In this document: positions 17,008 through 25,228 of the stretch, in pieces | Position numbering within the stretch: the stretch's first letter is position 1 | How the letters are laid out: the number at the start of each line of letters is the position of its first letter | Assembly (NCBI GenBank): GCA_964398785.1 | Contig: CAYNNQ010000023.1 | Span: forward strand, 1-44,363 | Direction of reading: 5' to 3' | Length of the DNA: 44,363 nucleotides | DNA from: CAYNNQ01 sp964398785 | GTDB taxonomy: Bacteria; Desulfobacterota; Desulfovibrionia; Desulfovibrionales; Desulfonatronovibrionaceae | Notes under the pieces: generated by a model | Database searches by the model: none | What the model was told of the DNA's origin: nothing | What the model saw: the letters and a program-made list of their open reading frames with translations, nothing else | Made by a program: the position numbers and the translations under genes

Positions 17008-17036
17008 ATAATATAAGGACAAAAGGGTTTGGTCAA
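17008..17036 (-). promoter_or_regulatory. Sigma-70 promoter of the rpoH operon
   Basis: Minus strand: TTGACC (17036-17031), a 17-base spacer and TATTAT (17013-17008). The predicted start is near 17001. Confidence 0.7.
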
Positions 17037-17286
17037 ACAGGAGTTTTTCTTCATGTCCGGGGTGGCGATAGATTCATGCAACAGGGTCTTATCATTCCAG
17101 ATTCCGCATTAAGGGCAATAGCCTGTAACCACCGCTATAACCCTATAGTTTTTATTTGTCCTTTTCAATATTTTCAAGTAAGTCTAATTCCGTTTGCTGT
17201 GGACCATCCAGGGATTTCTACCGCATGACCGAGCCCCGGCTTAACGCATGCGTGGTTTCCGCTCCGGAAAAAATGGAGTTTTAGAT

Positions 17287-17754
17287 TTGAAAAAGAGTAT
17301 ATTCTTGTTTTTGTTGGTGGCGGGGCTTTTTCTTCAGCCCCCTTACGTGGCGGAAGGAAAACAGATTGAACGGATCGAATACAAAGAGCTGATTTCCAAA
17401 ATCTCCGGATACGAAGGAGATGTTATCCTGGTTAATTTCTGGGCTACTTGGTGCCCGCCCTGCCGGGTGGAGATCCCCAAACTTGTCCAGTTGCGCAAGG
17501 AATACAGCAGGGAGGATGTCCTGATTTTGGGAATCTCCATGGACGAAAGAAAGAGCGCTGTAAAAAGCTTTTTGCAGAAGAACAAACTCAATTACCCCGT
17601 GTACTGGGGAGGGAATAGTGTGGCCCAGTTTTTTCAGATTTCCGGGGTGCCGAAAACAGTATTCTACAACAAGCAAAAGGTTAATATCTTTTCCCATGTG
17701 GGGTATTTGAAAAAGAGCAGGATAAAAAGAATTATTGAAAAACACCTGAAATAA
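17287..17754 (+). CDS. TlpA/ResA-family thiol-disulfide oxidoreductase
   Basis: 155 residues from a TTG at 17287, chosen because GGAG lies 8 bases upstream and it puts KKS and a hydrophobic signal (IFLFLLVAGLFLQPPYVAEG) at the very N-terminus; an ATG at 17248 without a ribosome site would add 13 residues. The thioredoxin-fold active site is FWATWCPPCRVEIPKL (CxxC), with the cis-proline region SGVPKTVFYN near the end. TlpA-like proteins are exported or membrane-tethered reductants for cytochrome c or other disulfide targets. The GNAT gene follows after 16 bases, but no functional link is evident. Confidence 0.85.
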   Translation: MKKSIFLFLLVAGLFLQPPYVAEGKQIERIEYKELISKISGYEGDVILVNFWATWCPPCRVEIPKLVQLRKEYSREDVLILGISMDERKSAVKSFLQKNKLNYPVYWGGNSVAQFFQISGVPKTVFYNKQKVNIFSHVGYLKKSRIKRIIEKHLK

Positions 17755-17770
17755 TTTCGGAGGGAGTTGG

Positions 17771-18253
17771 GTGGAAAATCCATATCTGCGCAAGGCGAAG
17801 GTGCAGGACGTGCGTTTTATACACCGCATGCTACTTTACCATGCCCGTCAAAACCTGCTTCTTCCTCGTTCCTACAGCGAACTGTACGGCCATTTACGTG
17901 ATTTTTTTGTGGTTATCAGCGATCATCATGAGGGAGTATTGGGTTGCGGCGCGTTGAGTATAGTCTGGGAGGGACTGGCGGAGGTTCGTTCACTGGTTAT
18001 GAGTGAAACCCTGCGCAATCAAGGTTTCGGTAGGAAGCTGGTGGATGCATGTCTGAGTGAGGCGGTTACTTTGGGGATCTTTCGGGTATTCACTCTTACC
18101 TATCAACCCGCTTTTTTTTCCCACCTTGGATTTGAGCATATCTCCAAGGATGTTTTGCCCCAGAAGATTTGGGCCGATTGCCTGCGGTGCCCCAAGTATC
18201 CGGATGACTGCGACGAAGTGGCCATGATCATGAATATGGATTCTTGTTGTTAG
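17771..18253 (+). CDS. argA: GNAT acetyltransferase, probable N-acetylglutamate synthase
   Basis: 160 residues with a GTG start behind GGAGG. The GNAT core is visible: LRKAKVQDVRFIHRML at the start, VRSLVMSETLRNQGFGRKLV (acetyl-CoA loop, here RNQGFG) and FFSHLGFEHIS. The C-terminus has LPQKIWADCLRCPKYPDDCDEVAM, shortened here: a Trp followed by paired cysteines (DCLRCPK, DDCDEV). This cysteine-bearing tail is typical of the short, kinase-domain-free N-acetylglutamate synthases of Geobacter and Desulfovibrio that start arginine synthesis. The assignment rests on that tail and is likely, not certain. Confidence 0.65.
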   Translation: MENPYLRKAKVQDVRFIHRMLLYHARQNLLLPRSYSELYGHLRDFFVVISDHHEGVLGCGALSIVWEGLAEVRSLVMSETLRNQGFGRKLVDACLSEAVTLGIFRVFTLTYQPAFFSHLGFEHISKDVLPQKIWADCLRCPKYPDDCDEVAMIMNMDSCC

Positions 18254-18260
18254 TCGAAGG

Positions 18261-18408
18261 TGTAGGGAGGCATCTGCAAAAAGTCGAATACTGGAGTTAA
18301 ACGCACAGATTAAACTTTATAACCTTTTGATTTTACTTAAAACTTTCAACCTAAAACTTAACACTGCCTGCAAAAATATTTTTTTTGCAGGCGCCTCTGT
18401 AGGTGTAT
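18261..18408. repeat. AT-rich segment bounded by inverted repeats, with internal hairpin
   Basis: GAGGCATCTGCAAAAAG (from 18267) faces an inverted TTTTTTGCAGGCGCCTC (to ~18398). Inside, CCTGCAAAAA-TA-TTTTTTTTGCAGG (about 18367-18391) makes a strong hairpin that could terminate the GNAT transcript. The left arm AGGCATCTGCAAAAAGTC recurs at 27274-27292, again shortly after a gene end. No coding potential. Confidence 0.5.
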
Positions 18409-18417
18409 TAGGCTAAT

Positions 18418-18585
18418 TAGTTCTTATCCGGAAATTCAAACATTTCCGGGTGTAGAAATATCACGTTTCCAATTCGGAAAGGAGATTTTTTTCTGTTTAA
18501 CAAGGAAATTAAGTAATTATGAACGAGCGTATCTTAATACGTGATCGAATAATTACGAAAATTGACGCCGTTAAAATGGAAACTA
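18418..18585 (+). repeat. MITE-like element copy 2 (forward, internally deleted)
   Basis: 168 bp. Same sequence as the 5189 copy except that 20 bases near the right end are lost between two ATGGA direct repeats, which removes most of the right terminal repeat. Flanks read AATTAG...CTAATT. It ends 21 bases before the hpt start codon and may carry or disturb hpt regulatory sequence. Confidence 0.85.
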
Positions 18586-18606
18586 ATTAATAGGCAGGAG
18601 AAAGGA

Positions 18607-19128
18607 ATGCATTTCAAGGAAGTCTATACCCCGGAAGAGATAAACAAGCGTGTGCAGGAATTGGGAAAAGCTATCTCGCATGATTACAGGGATAAGAATC
18701 TGGTTGCGGTATGCGTGCTGAAGGGCGCTTTTGTCCTTTTTGCCGATTTATTGCGTGAGTTGAGTATTGAAGTTGAAACAGACTTTATACGTTTGTCCAG
18801 TTATGCCGATGGCACCAGTCCTTCCGGGCGCGTGCTTTTTTCCAAGGATATGGAAGTCTCCGTCCAGGATAGGGACGTGCTTATTGTCGAGGATATAGTG
18901 GATACCGGATATTCCATAAACTATTTGTCCAAGGTTCTTTGGGCGCGTCAACCTAGTTCTGTCAGCGTTTGTTCCTTGGTGGACAAGAGAGAGAGGCGTG
19001 AGGTAGAGGTTGATGTCAGATATCCGGGTTTTGTGCTGGAAAAAGGGTTTTTAGTGGGCTACGGTCTGGACTACGCGGAAAAATACAGGGCCTTTCCCGG
19101 AGTTTATGAAATCCAGTTCGAGGAATAA
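18607..19128 (+). CDS. hpt: Hypoxanthine phosphoribosyltransferase
   Basis: 173 residues from the ATG at 18607, which follows an AGGAGAAAGGA ribosome site; the longer in-frame reading begins inside the repeat element and is rejected. It salvages hypoxanthine/guanine with PRPP to the monophosphates. Motifs: VCVLKGAFVLFADLLR, the PRPP loop VLIVEDIVDTGYSINYL, SLVDKRERR and the C-terminal VGYGLDYAEKYRAFPGV. Followed after 33 bases by the zinc-ribbon gene. A MITE copy sits just upstream. Confidence 0.94.
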   Translation: MHFKEVYTPEEINKRVQELGKAISHDYRDKNLVAVCVLKGAFVLFADLLRELSIEVETDFIRLSSYADGTSPSGRVLFSKDMEVSVQDRDVLIVEDIVDTGYSINYLSKVLWARQPSSVSVCSLVDKRERREVEVDVRYPGFVLEKGFLVGYGLDYAEKYRAFPGVYEIQFEE

Positions 19129-19161
19129 GTAGGATTTTTTGTCCCAGATAGCGAGGTGGTC

Positions 19162-19995
19162 ATGTTAGTTGAGTGTCCTAATTGCCATACCAAGTTCAAT
19201 CTTCCCGAGGAAAATGCCAAGCCCGGCGCTAAGTTGAAATGCTCACAGTGCGGACATGTATTTGAACTTGAGCTTGAAAAGGATGAGGAGGAGCAGGCTG
19301 AGGAGGAGGAAGAACAACTTGTTAGGGATGTGCAAGAAAGCGAGGAGGATTATTCCGCCGGGGAAACACCAGAAGAGGAGTCCGGCGAAGAAGAGCTGAA
19401 TCTGGATATTACAAGCGGGGAGAAGGGCGGGAATAGAAAGCTTGTCTGGGCGATGTCATCTCTTTTTGTGCTTATTTGTGCAGCATTTGCCGTTTATTTC
19501 TTTGTTCCTTCTGTTAGCGGTCTTGTAGACGGTATGCTGAATAAGGAAAAAGGGGAGGAAGAGGTCCTGGAAAACAAGGAGATGCAAAAGGCGGCAATCG
19601 AGAATATCCATCTGGAAAATGTGCGGCAGTATTTTGTGAGTAACGAGAAAGTGGGACAGATATTCGTGATTGAGGGCAAGGCGGTGAACCGTTTTGAAAA
19701 GCCCAAAGAGCTTATAAAATTGAAAGCGGTGCTTTACGATGCCAAGGGGGAGAAAGTGAAAAGCAAGGAGTTCTTTTGCGGAAACAGTGTCTCCCTCTTT
19801 CAGTTGCAGGTTTCCACTCAAAAGGAATTGGAATCCTCTTTGACCGCCCGCGTTGGCGTCTTAACCAATAATACCTTTATAAAACCGGGAAAGTCCACCC
19901 CTTTTATGGTCGCTTTCTACAATCCTCCGGAAGAGGTACAGGAGTTCGGCCTAGAGGTTGTCCAGGCCGAAAATCCGCCCAAGGACAGAGGCTGA
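19162..19995 (+). CDS. Zinc-ribbon (MJ0042-type) membrane protein with DUF3426-like domain
   Basis: 277 residues from the ATG at 19162. The first ~37 residues are an MJ0042-type zinc ribbon (CPNCHTKFNLP, then CSQCGHVFEL). A very acidic linker follows (residues ~40-85), then a single membrane helix (VWAMSSLFVLICAAFAVYFF, ~95-115), then an external beta-rich domain with VIEGKAVNRFEKPKELIKLK and FMVAFYNPPEEVQEF, as in DUF3426 proteins. The role of this family is unknown; the ribbon stays in the cytoplasm and the C-terminal domain is outside. It lies between hpt and radA, 4 bases ahead of radA. Confidence 0.8.
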   Translation: MLVECPNCHTKFNLPEENAKPGAKLKCSQCGHVFELELEKDEEEQAEEEEEQLVRDVQESEEDYSAGETPEEESGEEELNLDITSGEKGGNRKLVWAMSSLFVLICAAFAVYFFVPSVSGLVDGMLNKEKGEEEVLENKEMQKAAIENIHLENVRQYFVSNEKVGQIFVIEGKAVNRFEKPKELIKLKAVLYDAKGEKVKSKEFFCGNSVSLFQLQVSTQKELESSLTARVGVLTNNTFIKPGKSTPFMVAFYNPPEEVQEFGLEVVQAENPPKDRG

Positions 19996-19999
19996 AAGC

Positions 20000-21337
20000 A
20001 TGAAGCCCAAAGTGGTTTACAAATGTTCCCAGTGCGGACACACAGCCCTGCAGTGGCAGGGGCAATGTCCTGGGTGCGGGGAATGGAATGTCTTGAGCCG
20101 TACAGAGACAGCCGGGGGTAAGGGGGAAAGCAGAAAAGATCCAGAATCTATTAAACCCCGTTTTTTGGATGCGGTGGATGTGGAAGAGGCCGGGAGCTAC
20201 CCCTGCGGATGGCCGGAGATAGATACCGCTCTCGGCGGTGGGGTGCCTCCGGGGGGGGTGCTTTTGCTGGCAGGGGAACCGGGGATCGGCAAGTCAACTC
20301 TATTATTGCAGCTCATTGCCAAGGTTGCAGCCCAGGGGAGGAAATCCGTATATGTCAGCGGAGAGGAAACCCTGGGACAGCTGCAGGCCCGGGGGGAAAG
20401 GCTTGGTCTTCTTGATTCCGGGGTGCAAGCCATGGCCAGTAACTCCCTGGAAGAGATTACCTCCCTTTTTTCCGGAGATGACTCGCCTTCGCTCCTGATT
20501 TTGGACTCGGTGCAGACAGTAAGCTCCTCAGGCATGGATGCATTGTCCGGGACCCCCTCCCAAGTGCGTAATACTGCGGCGGAGATGATTTCCCGCGGGA
20601 AGGACTCCGGTGCCACAGTGGTCCTGGTGGGGCATGTCACCAAGGAAGGACAGATTGCCGGGCCCAAGCTCCTGGAGCACATGGTGGATACCGTGCTGTA
20701 TTTGGAGGGGGACAAGGAACATCTGTTTCGCATCCTGCGCGTGGTCAAGAATCGCTACGGTCCGGACGACGAAATAGCCCTTTTCCAGATGAGCGGGGAG
20801 GGTCTGGAAGTGGTAAAGGACCCGTCCACTTTTTTCCTGGAGGCCAGGGATCCGAGCCTTAGCGGAACCGCTGTGGTTATGGGGATGGATGGGCAAAAGC
20901 CTTTCGCCCTGGAGGTCCAGGCACTGGCCGGGCATAGTTTTTTGGCCATGCCCCGGAGGACTTCTTTGGGTTTTGACGGAAACAGACTACATCTCCTTTT
21001 GGCTGTTTTGGAAAAGAAACTACACTTGAACTTGGGGCAGGCGGATATCTATGCCAAAATTGGCGGGGGGCTGCGCATAAGCGATCCCGGTCTGGACCTG
21101 GGCATGGCCGCGGCTGTCCTTTCTTCTTTCTTTGATCGCCCATTGCCCGAAGGGGCGGTTTTCTGGGGAGAAATTGATCTAAACGGGCAAGTCCGTCCTG
21201 TCCTGGGACAGGATCTGCGTTACAAGCAGGCCCATCGCCTTGGATATCAACCGGTATTTTCTCCCGGGAAACAAAGAGGGGAGGGGCATTGTCCGGTGGA
21301 GAATATAATGCGGATGCAGGAAATGCTCTTTAGTTGA
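20000..21337 (+). CDS. radA: DNA repair protein RadA
   Basis: 445 residues from the ATG at 20000, chosen because it begins at the family's zinc finger (KCSQCGHTALQWQGQCPGC); a longer frame overlaps the previous gene. The RecA-type core has Walker A (LAGEPGIGKSTLL), Walker B (LLILDSVQTV) and the RadA KNRYG motif (VVKNRYGPDDE), followed by a Lon-like C-terminal domain (LGQADIYAKIGGGLRISDPG). RadA drives branch migration and processing of recombination intermediates. GAGG lies 9 bases before the start. It is the last gene of the hpt group, and a reversed MITE copy lies 34 bases after its stop. Confidence 0.96.
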   Translation: MKPKVVYKCSQCGHTALQWQGQCPGCGEWNVLSRTETAGGKGESRKDPESIKPRFLDAVDVEEAGSYPCGWPEIDTALGGGVPPGGVLLLAGEPGIGKSTLLLQLIAKVAAQGRKSVYVSGEETLGQLQARGERLGLLDSGVQAMASNSLEEITSLFSGDDSPSLLILDSVQTVSSSGMDALSGTPSQVRNTAAEMISRGKDSGATVVLVGHVTKEGQIAGPKLLEHMVDTVLYLEGDKEHLFRILRVVKNRYGPDDEIALFQMSGEGLEVVKDPSTFFLEARDPSLSGTAVVMGMDGQKPFALEVQALAGHSFLAMPRRTSLGFDGNRLHLLLAVLEKKLHLNLGQADIYAKIGGGLRISDPGLDLGMAAAVLSSFFDRPLPEGAVFWGEIDLNGQVRPVLGQDLRYKQAHRLGYQPVFSPGKQRGEGHCPVENIMRMQEMLFS

Positions 21338-21371
21338 GAACCTTTATTGGGGAGCATAAGATAGCGCTCGT

Positions 21372-21561
21372 TAGTTTCCATCCGGAAATGGCCCTTTTTC
21401 CATGTTAACGGCGTCAATTTTCGTAATTATTCGATCACGTATTAAGATACGCTCGCTCCTAATTACTTAATTTCCTTGTTAAACAGAAAAAAATCTCCTT
21501 TCCGAATTGGAAACGTGATATTTCTAAACCCGGAAATTTTTGAATTTCCGGATAAGAACTA
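21372..21561 (-). repeat. MITE-like element copy 3 (reverse)
   Basis: 190 bp, inverted with respect to the 5189 and 18418 copies. It starts TAGTTTCCATCCGGAAAT and ends ATTTCCGGATAAGAACTA. It lies between the convergent ends of radA and pyrR, 33 bases from each stop. The internal sequence is nearly the same as the other copies. Confidence 0.85.
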
Positions 21562-21594
21562 GCTAGTACCAAACAAAAATCCCAAGAAAGTTTC

Positions 21595-22146
21595 TTAATC
21601 CTCCCTGGATATCCGCACTCCGTCCCGGCCGTCTGTTTCCCGGGTGAATACGTCTACCTGTTCCCTGCGGCTGGTGTTTATTTTTTTCCCTGCGAAGTCC
21701 GCGTGTATAGGAAGTTCTCTGTGGCCCCGGTCTACCAGTACGGCCAAGGCGATCTTGGTCGGGCGTCCAAAGTCGAGAATGGCTTCCAGGGCGGCCCTTA
21801 TTGTTCTGCCGGTGTAGAGAACGTCATCAACAAGAATTATATGCCTGTCGTTTACGTCAAAGGGGATGTTGGTATCTCCAATCCTCGGAGCGGAGGAAAG
21901 GTTTGTCCAGTCGTCCCGGTACATGTTGATATCCAGTTCGCCTATTTGCGGGACCGTGTATCCTTGATTGGTGAGTATGTCCCGCATCTTTCCTGCTAGG
22001 TCAACGCCGCGCCTTTGGATTCCGATAAGGGCCAGGTTGTCCTTGTCCGGAAATTGTTCCTGGATTTCAAAAGCCACTCTTTGCAGGGCCTTGCCTATTT
22101 CTTCGGCGTTTAAAAGGGTTTTGGGAGAAGCGATTTGAGATGACAA
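21595..22146 (-). CDS. pyrR: Bifunctional pyr operon regulator / uracil phosphoribosyltransferase
   Basis: 183 residues with a TTG start, supported by GGAG 7 bases upstream. PyrR makes UMP from uracil and PRPP and, in many bacteria, binds pyr mRNA to attenuate it. Motifs: LIGIQRRGVDLAGKM, ELDINMYRDDW, the PRPP loop IILVDDVLYTGRTIRAAL and LVDRGHRELPIHADF. No pyr gene is next to it, so it would act on unlinked transcripts or as a salvage enzyme. It has its own strong promoter at 22219-22191. Confidence 0.95.
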   Translation of the reverse strand: MSSQIASPKTLLNAEEIGKALQRVAFEIQEQFPDKDNLALIGIQRRGVDLAGKMRDILTNQGYTVPQIGELDINMYRDDWTNLSSAPRIGDTNIPFDVNDRHIILVDDVLYTGRTIRAALEAILDFGRPTKIALAVLVDRGHRELPIHADFAGKKINTSRREQVDVFTRETDGRDGVRISRED

Positions 22147-22190
22147 TTTAAGACTCCGAGTGCATTTATTTTAAAATGAATTGTATCCTC

Positions 22191-22219
22191 ATTATATCCG
22201 TACTCATGGATATTGGCAA
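22191..22219 (-). promoter_or_regulatory. Sigma-70 promoter of pyrR
   Basis: Minus strand: TTGCCA (22219-22214), a 17-base spacer and a perfect TATAAT (22196-22191). The predicted start, near 22184, gives a leader of ~38 bases. Confidence 0.75.
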
Positions 22220-23112
22220 GAGGTCGTGTTGGATGATTGACTGTTTCGCCCGTTTCGTGATCCGGGGGCATATCTACATTAAGAATCAAATGATTCGGTG
22301 CTTAGCAGTTCGATCAAAAACGCGGTATTGGAAATAGCCTTTTGTTTAATGCGGTCTAGAGTATTTGCTGTATCGCGGTGTGGCCTGGGGAAAGGGGAGC
22401 GCAGGCCCTGGAGATTTTACCAGAGCGCGACCTGCTTGGGGAAAAATCTGCTCGAAGTATTCCTCCTTACTTTGCTTATCTTTTTTATGAAGACCGGGCT
22501 GCGAAATAGCATCATGCCTAAGAATGGGCCTGACTTGCGGCTATAGGGCAATGTCCAATTTTTGCTTATGGTCAGCATGTCTCCGGCGCAAACAACTTGA
22601 CTTTGGTGATCAACAGCAGCACAGGTATTATTTCATTTCAAAGAGGGCATCCGGAGAATTGCCAAGAACAATACCCTTGACGAGAGCAGCCACCAACTGC
22701 ACAGTAGACATAAACTGAAAGCCTGTTTGTTAAAGTTTGGATGCCAAACTACCGGCCAAGTGTTTTCTAAACCCCGCCAAAGGGGGATGCTGCCTTTGTT
22801 CCTACACCTAAAATTCAATTTGGGTGCGGGGTTTTCTCCTTTTGACTGGAGTAAAAAACTTACGGGGCTCACGTTAAAAGCATTTAAAATTATCAGACAG
22901 ATTAGATCCACTTCAAAGGTCGAGGCCTTATTTGTCCGTATAGTTCTCTTAGCTGTAAAAAGAATTCCTCACCGTATCCATCTATTTTAGTCAGTCCATG
23001 GTGATTTTGCACCCATGGCCTTGAGATTTACATCTAGATAATCGGATAAAACCGGCTGGAAAGCAAAGATAAGTTTAGCCGTTCGGCGCATGCACGAGAG
23101 GTAATACAGGAA
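22220..23112. other. ~900-base region without a supportable gene
   Basis: Short frames exist on both strands but none has a ribosome site plus protein-like composition. A 28-base stretch near 22760-22790 (GTTTTCTA then CCCC then AAAGGGGGATG) resembles one at 33391-33418. The last 100 bases must hold the siaA promoter, but no convincing hexamers were found. The region may be decayed coding sequence. Confidence 0.5.
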
Positions 23113-25179
23113 ATGGGCGTTTTTAACTCCAGTTTGCGAACCAAATCGATGCTGGCCTTGGTGTTGGCCTGCCTCGTAGCTCTAGTCCCCACCACACTGA
23201 TAGGGTGGCATATCCTGGAAAGGGGCAAGGCCCATTTTGGTCGAGAATATGCTGAAAACTTTACCCTGCTCAGGGCCCAGAAGATCAAGGAACCGGTAAG
23301 CAAGGAGTTGGCCCTGGCCAAGCGTTTCGCTGATTCAGTCCTTCTCCGGCAGTGGCTCATGGACGAATATTCCCCCAAGAAAAAATCCAGTTTTTTTGAG
23401 GAAGCCGAAGGATATCGGAAGGCCTTTCAGGGCAACAAGTACTTCCTGGTGAACCGGAAATCCCTGGCCTACTATTTCAACGGTCCGGACAAGGAATACA
23501 GCCAAAAACCACGTTATCATCTTGACCCGGACAATCCGGACGATTCCTGGTTTTTCCAGACCATGGACGATTTCGATACGTATACGATCAATGTCAATCC
23601 GGATGTCCACCTGGGAAATGTTCAGGTCTGGATCGATGTCATTATCAAGGATAAGGGCGAAAAAATCGGCATGGCCGGAACGGGCCTGGAATTATCCTCC
23701 TTCTTGAAGGAATTCATCAACACGGACAGGTCCGGGGTGACCCCGATAATCATCGACGATCAGGGCCTTGTTCAGGCCCATCCGGACAAGAGCCTCATCG
23801 CTTACGGCTCGGGTGCACAAGCCAAGAACCAGAATTCTTCTTCGCGCGAGCAGTCATCCCTGCAAAATCAGTTCTCCGGATCCTCAGGGGCGGACAAGCT
23901 GACCCAAGCCATGCACAAGGCCCAAGAAAATCCCGGAAGCGTTGAAACCTTCTGGGCCGAGCTGGATGGCAAAAGGCAGCTCGTGGCCCTGACGTGGATC
24001 CCGCAGCTCAGCTGGCACGTGGTCAGTGCCGTGGATCTGCAGGCCGCGCAAGTGCTGGAGGGGACCTGGATCGCCATGGCTGTCGCCGCCTTGGCCGGAA
24101 TGTTCGCAATCCTGTTGCTGGTGTTCGGCTACGGAGTGGACAGGATTGTTTTGCGTCCCTTGAATAAGCTGCATCAATCAGCTACTGCCCTGGCCCAAGG
24201 GAACTACGAGGTCTCCCTGCCCTCTACAGGAGCAGATGAAGTCGGCGACTTGACCCGGGCTTTTTCCCGGATGGTCGAGGAGATCAAGAGCCATACCAGG
24301 GAGCTGGAAGAAAAGGTCCGGGAGCGGACCTGTGAGCTGGAGGAGAAGTCAACCCTGCTGGAGAAGGCCAAGGAGGATGCCGAGGAGGCGAATCAGGCCA
24401 AGACGCATGTCCTGAACAAAGTGATGGAAAGCATCCATTACGCTCAAACCATCCAGCGGGCGATCCTGACCACTGAGGATCAGCTCAAGGAATTGACTCC
24501 GGAAAGCTTTTGCATCTGGCATCCCAAGGACGTGATCAGCGGGGATATCATTTGGAGCAGTCAGCATCGGGACGGCTTTGCCCTGGCTGTCATGGACTGC
24601 ACTGGACACGGTGTTCCGGGAGGGGTCATGACCATGGCCGCTGCTTCCGCCCTGAATCGGGTGGTCAATGAGATCGGGGTGGAGGATCCCGCCCGGGTCC
24701 TGCAGGAAGTAAGCCGTGTGGTGCAGAAGATGCTCTCCAATCAGGATGCATCCAGTTTTTCCGAGGACGGTCTGGATATGGGGTTTTGTGTCTACTCGCG
24801 CTCCAAGCAAGCCCTGTATTTCGCCGGAAGCCGCTTGAGCCTGTTCCATCTTTTTAAAGGCAAGGTTACAGAGATCAAGGGTGACAGGCAAAGCCTGGGA
24901 TACCGCTCGGCGGATCCTGATTATCCTTTCCAGACCCACTCCATATCCATCCAGGACAAGCAGTGCTTCTATCTTTGCACTGACGGGATGCACGACCAGG
25001 TGGGCGAGGAAAGCGGTCTCCCTCTGGGCAGGAAGCGCTTGATTTCTTTTTTGGAGTCCATCCAGGACAGAAGTCTGGCAGAGCAAAAACAGGCCTTGCA
25101 ACAGATGTTTGCCGAGTACCAAGGCCGAGAGGAACAAAGGGACGATGTCACTTTTGTTGGCTTTTGCCTGGAACCTTGA
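23113..25179 (+). CDS. siaA: SiaA-like membrane PP2C/SpoIIE phosphatase with dCache sensor and HAMP
   Basis: 688 residues. Order: membrane helix 1 (~13-33); a periplasmic sensor domain of ~280 residues with the dCache-like YTINVNPDVHLGNVQVWIDV and IGMAGTGLELSSFLKEFI; membrane helix 2 (~317-340); HAMP (LRPLNKLHQSATALAQGNYE); a coiled coil; and a SpoIIE-type PP2C domain (~460-688) with SGDIIW, MDCTGHGVPGG, CTDGMHDQ and RDDVTFV metal ligands. In Pseudomonas, SiaA dephosphorylates SiaC on a signal, switching it to activate the cyclase SiaD. siaD, siaB and siaC homologues follow directly. GC content looks higher than in its neighbours. Confidence 0.85.
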   Translation: MGVFNSSLRTKSMLALVLACLVALVPTTLIGWHILERGKAHFGREYAENFTLLRAQKIKEPVSKELALAKRFADSVLLRQWLMDEYSPKKKSSFFEEAEGYRKAFQGNKYFLVNRKSLAYYFNGPDKEYSQKPRYHLDPDNPDDSWFFQTMDDFDTYTINVNPDVHLGNVQVWIDVIIKDKGEKIGMAGTGLELSSFLKEFINTDRSGVTPIIIDDQGLVQAHPDKSLIAYGSGAQAKNQNSSSREQSSLQNQFSGSSGADKLTQAMHKAQENPGSVETFWAELDGKRQLVALTWIPQLSWHVVSAVDLQAAQVLEGTWIAMAVAALAGMFAILLLVFGYGVDRIVLRPLNKLHQSATALAQGNYEVSLPSTGADEVGDLTRAFSRMVEEIKSHTRELEEKVRERTCELEEKSTLLEKAKEDAEEANQAKTHVLNKVMESIHYAQTIQRAILTTEDQLKELTPESFCIWHPKDVISGDIIWSSQHRDGFALAVMDCTGHGVPGGVMTMAAASALNRVVNEIGVEDPARVLQEVSRVVQKMLSNQDASSFSEDGLDMGFCVYSRSKQALYFAGSRLSLFHLFKGKVTEIKGDRQSLGYRSADPDYPFQTHSISIQDKQCFYLCTDGMHDQVGEESGLPLGRKRLISFLESIQDRSLAEQKQALQQMFAEYQGREEQRDDVTFVGFCLEP

Positions 25180-25228
25180 CACGCGGTATGGAGCCAGCAC
25201 GGAAAGTGCGATTATCTCTATCAGGAGT

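Noticed and set aside
17248..17286. ATG start of the TlpA gene at 17248
   Set aside because: No ribosome site, and it would put 13 charged/polar residues before the signal peptide; the TTG at 17287 fits better, though this is not proven.
18562..18606. Extended hpt start at 18562
   Set aside because: It begins inside the MITE copy and lacks a ribosome site; the ATG at 18607 has AGGAGAAAGGA.
23000..23030. Possible sigma-54 site before siaA (CATGGTGATTTTGCA)
   Set aside because: The GG to GC spacing is 6 instead of 10 bases, so it does not fit the -24/-12 rule.
24349..25200. 283-codon minus-strand frame
   Set aside because: Antisense shadow of siaA's phosphatase domain, a result of its codon bias.
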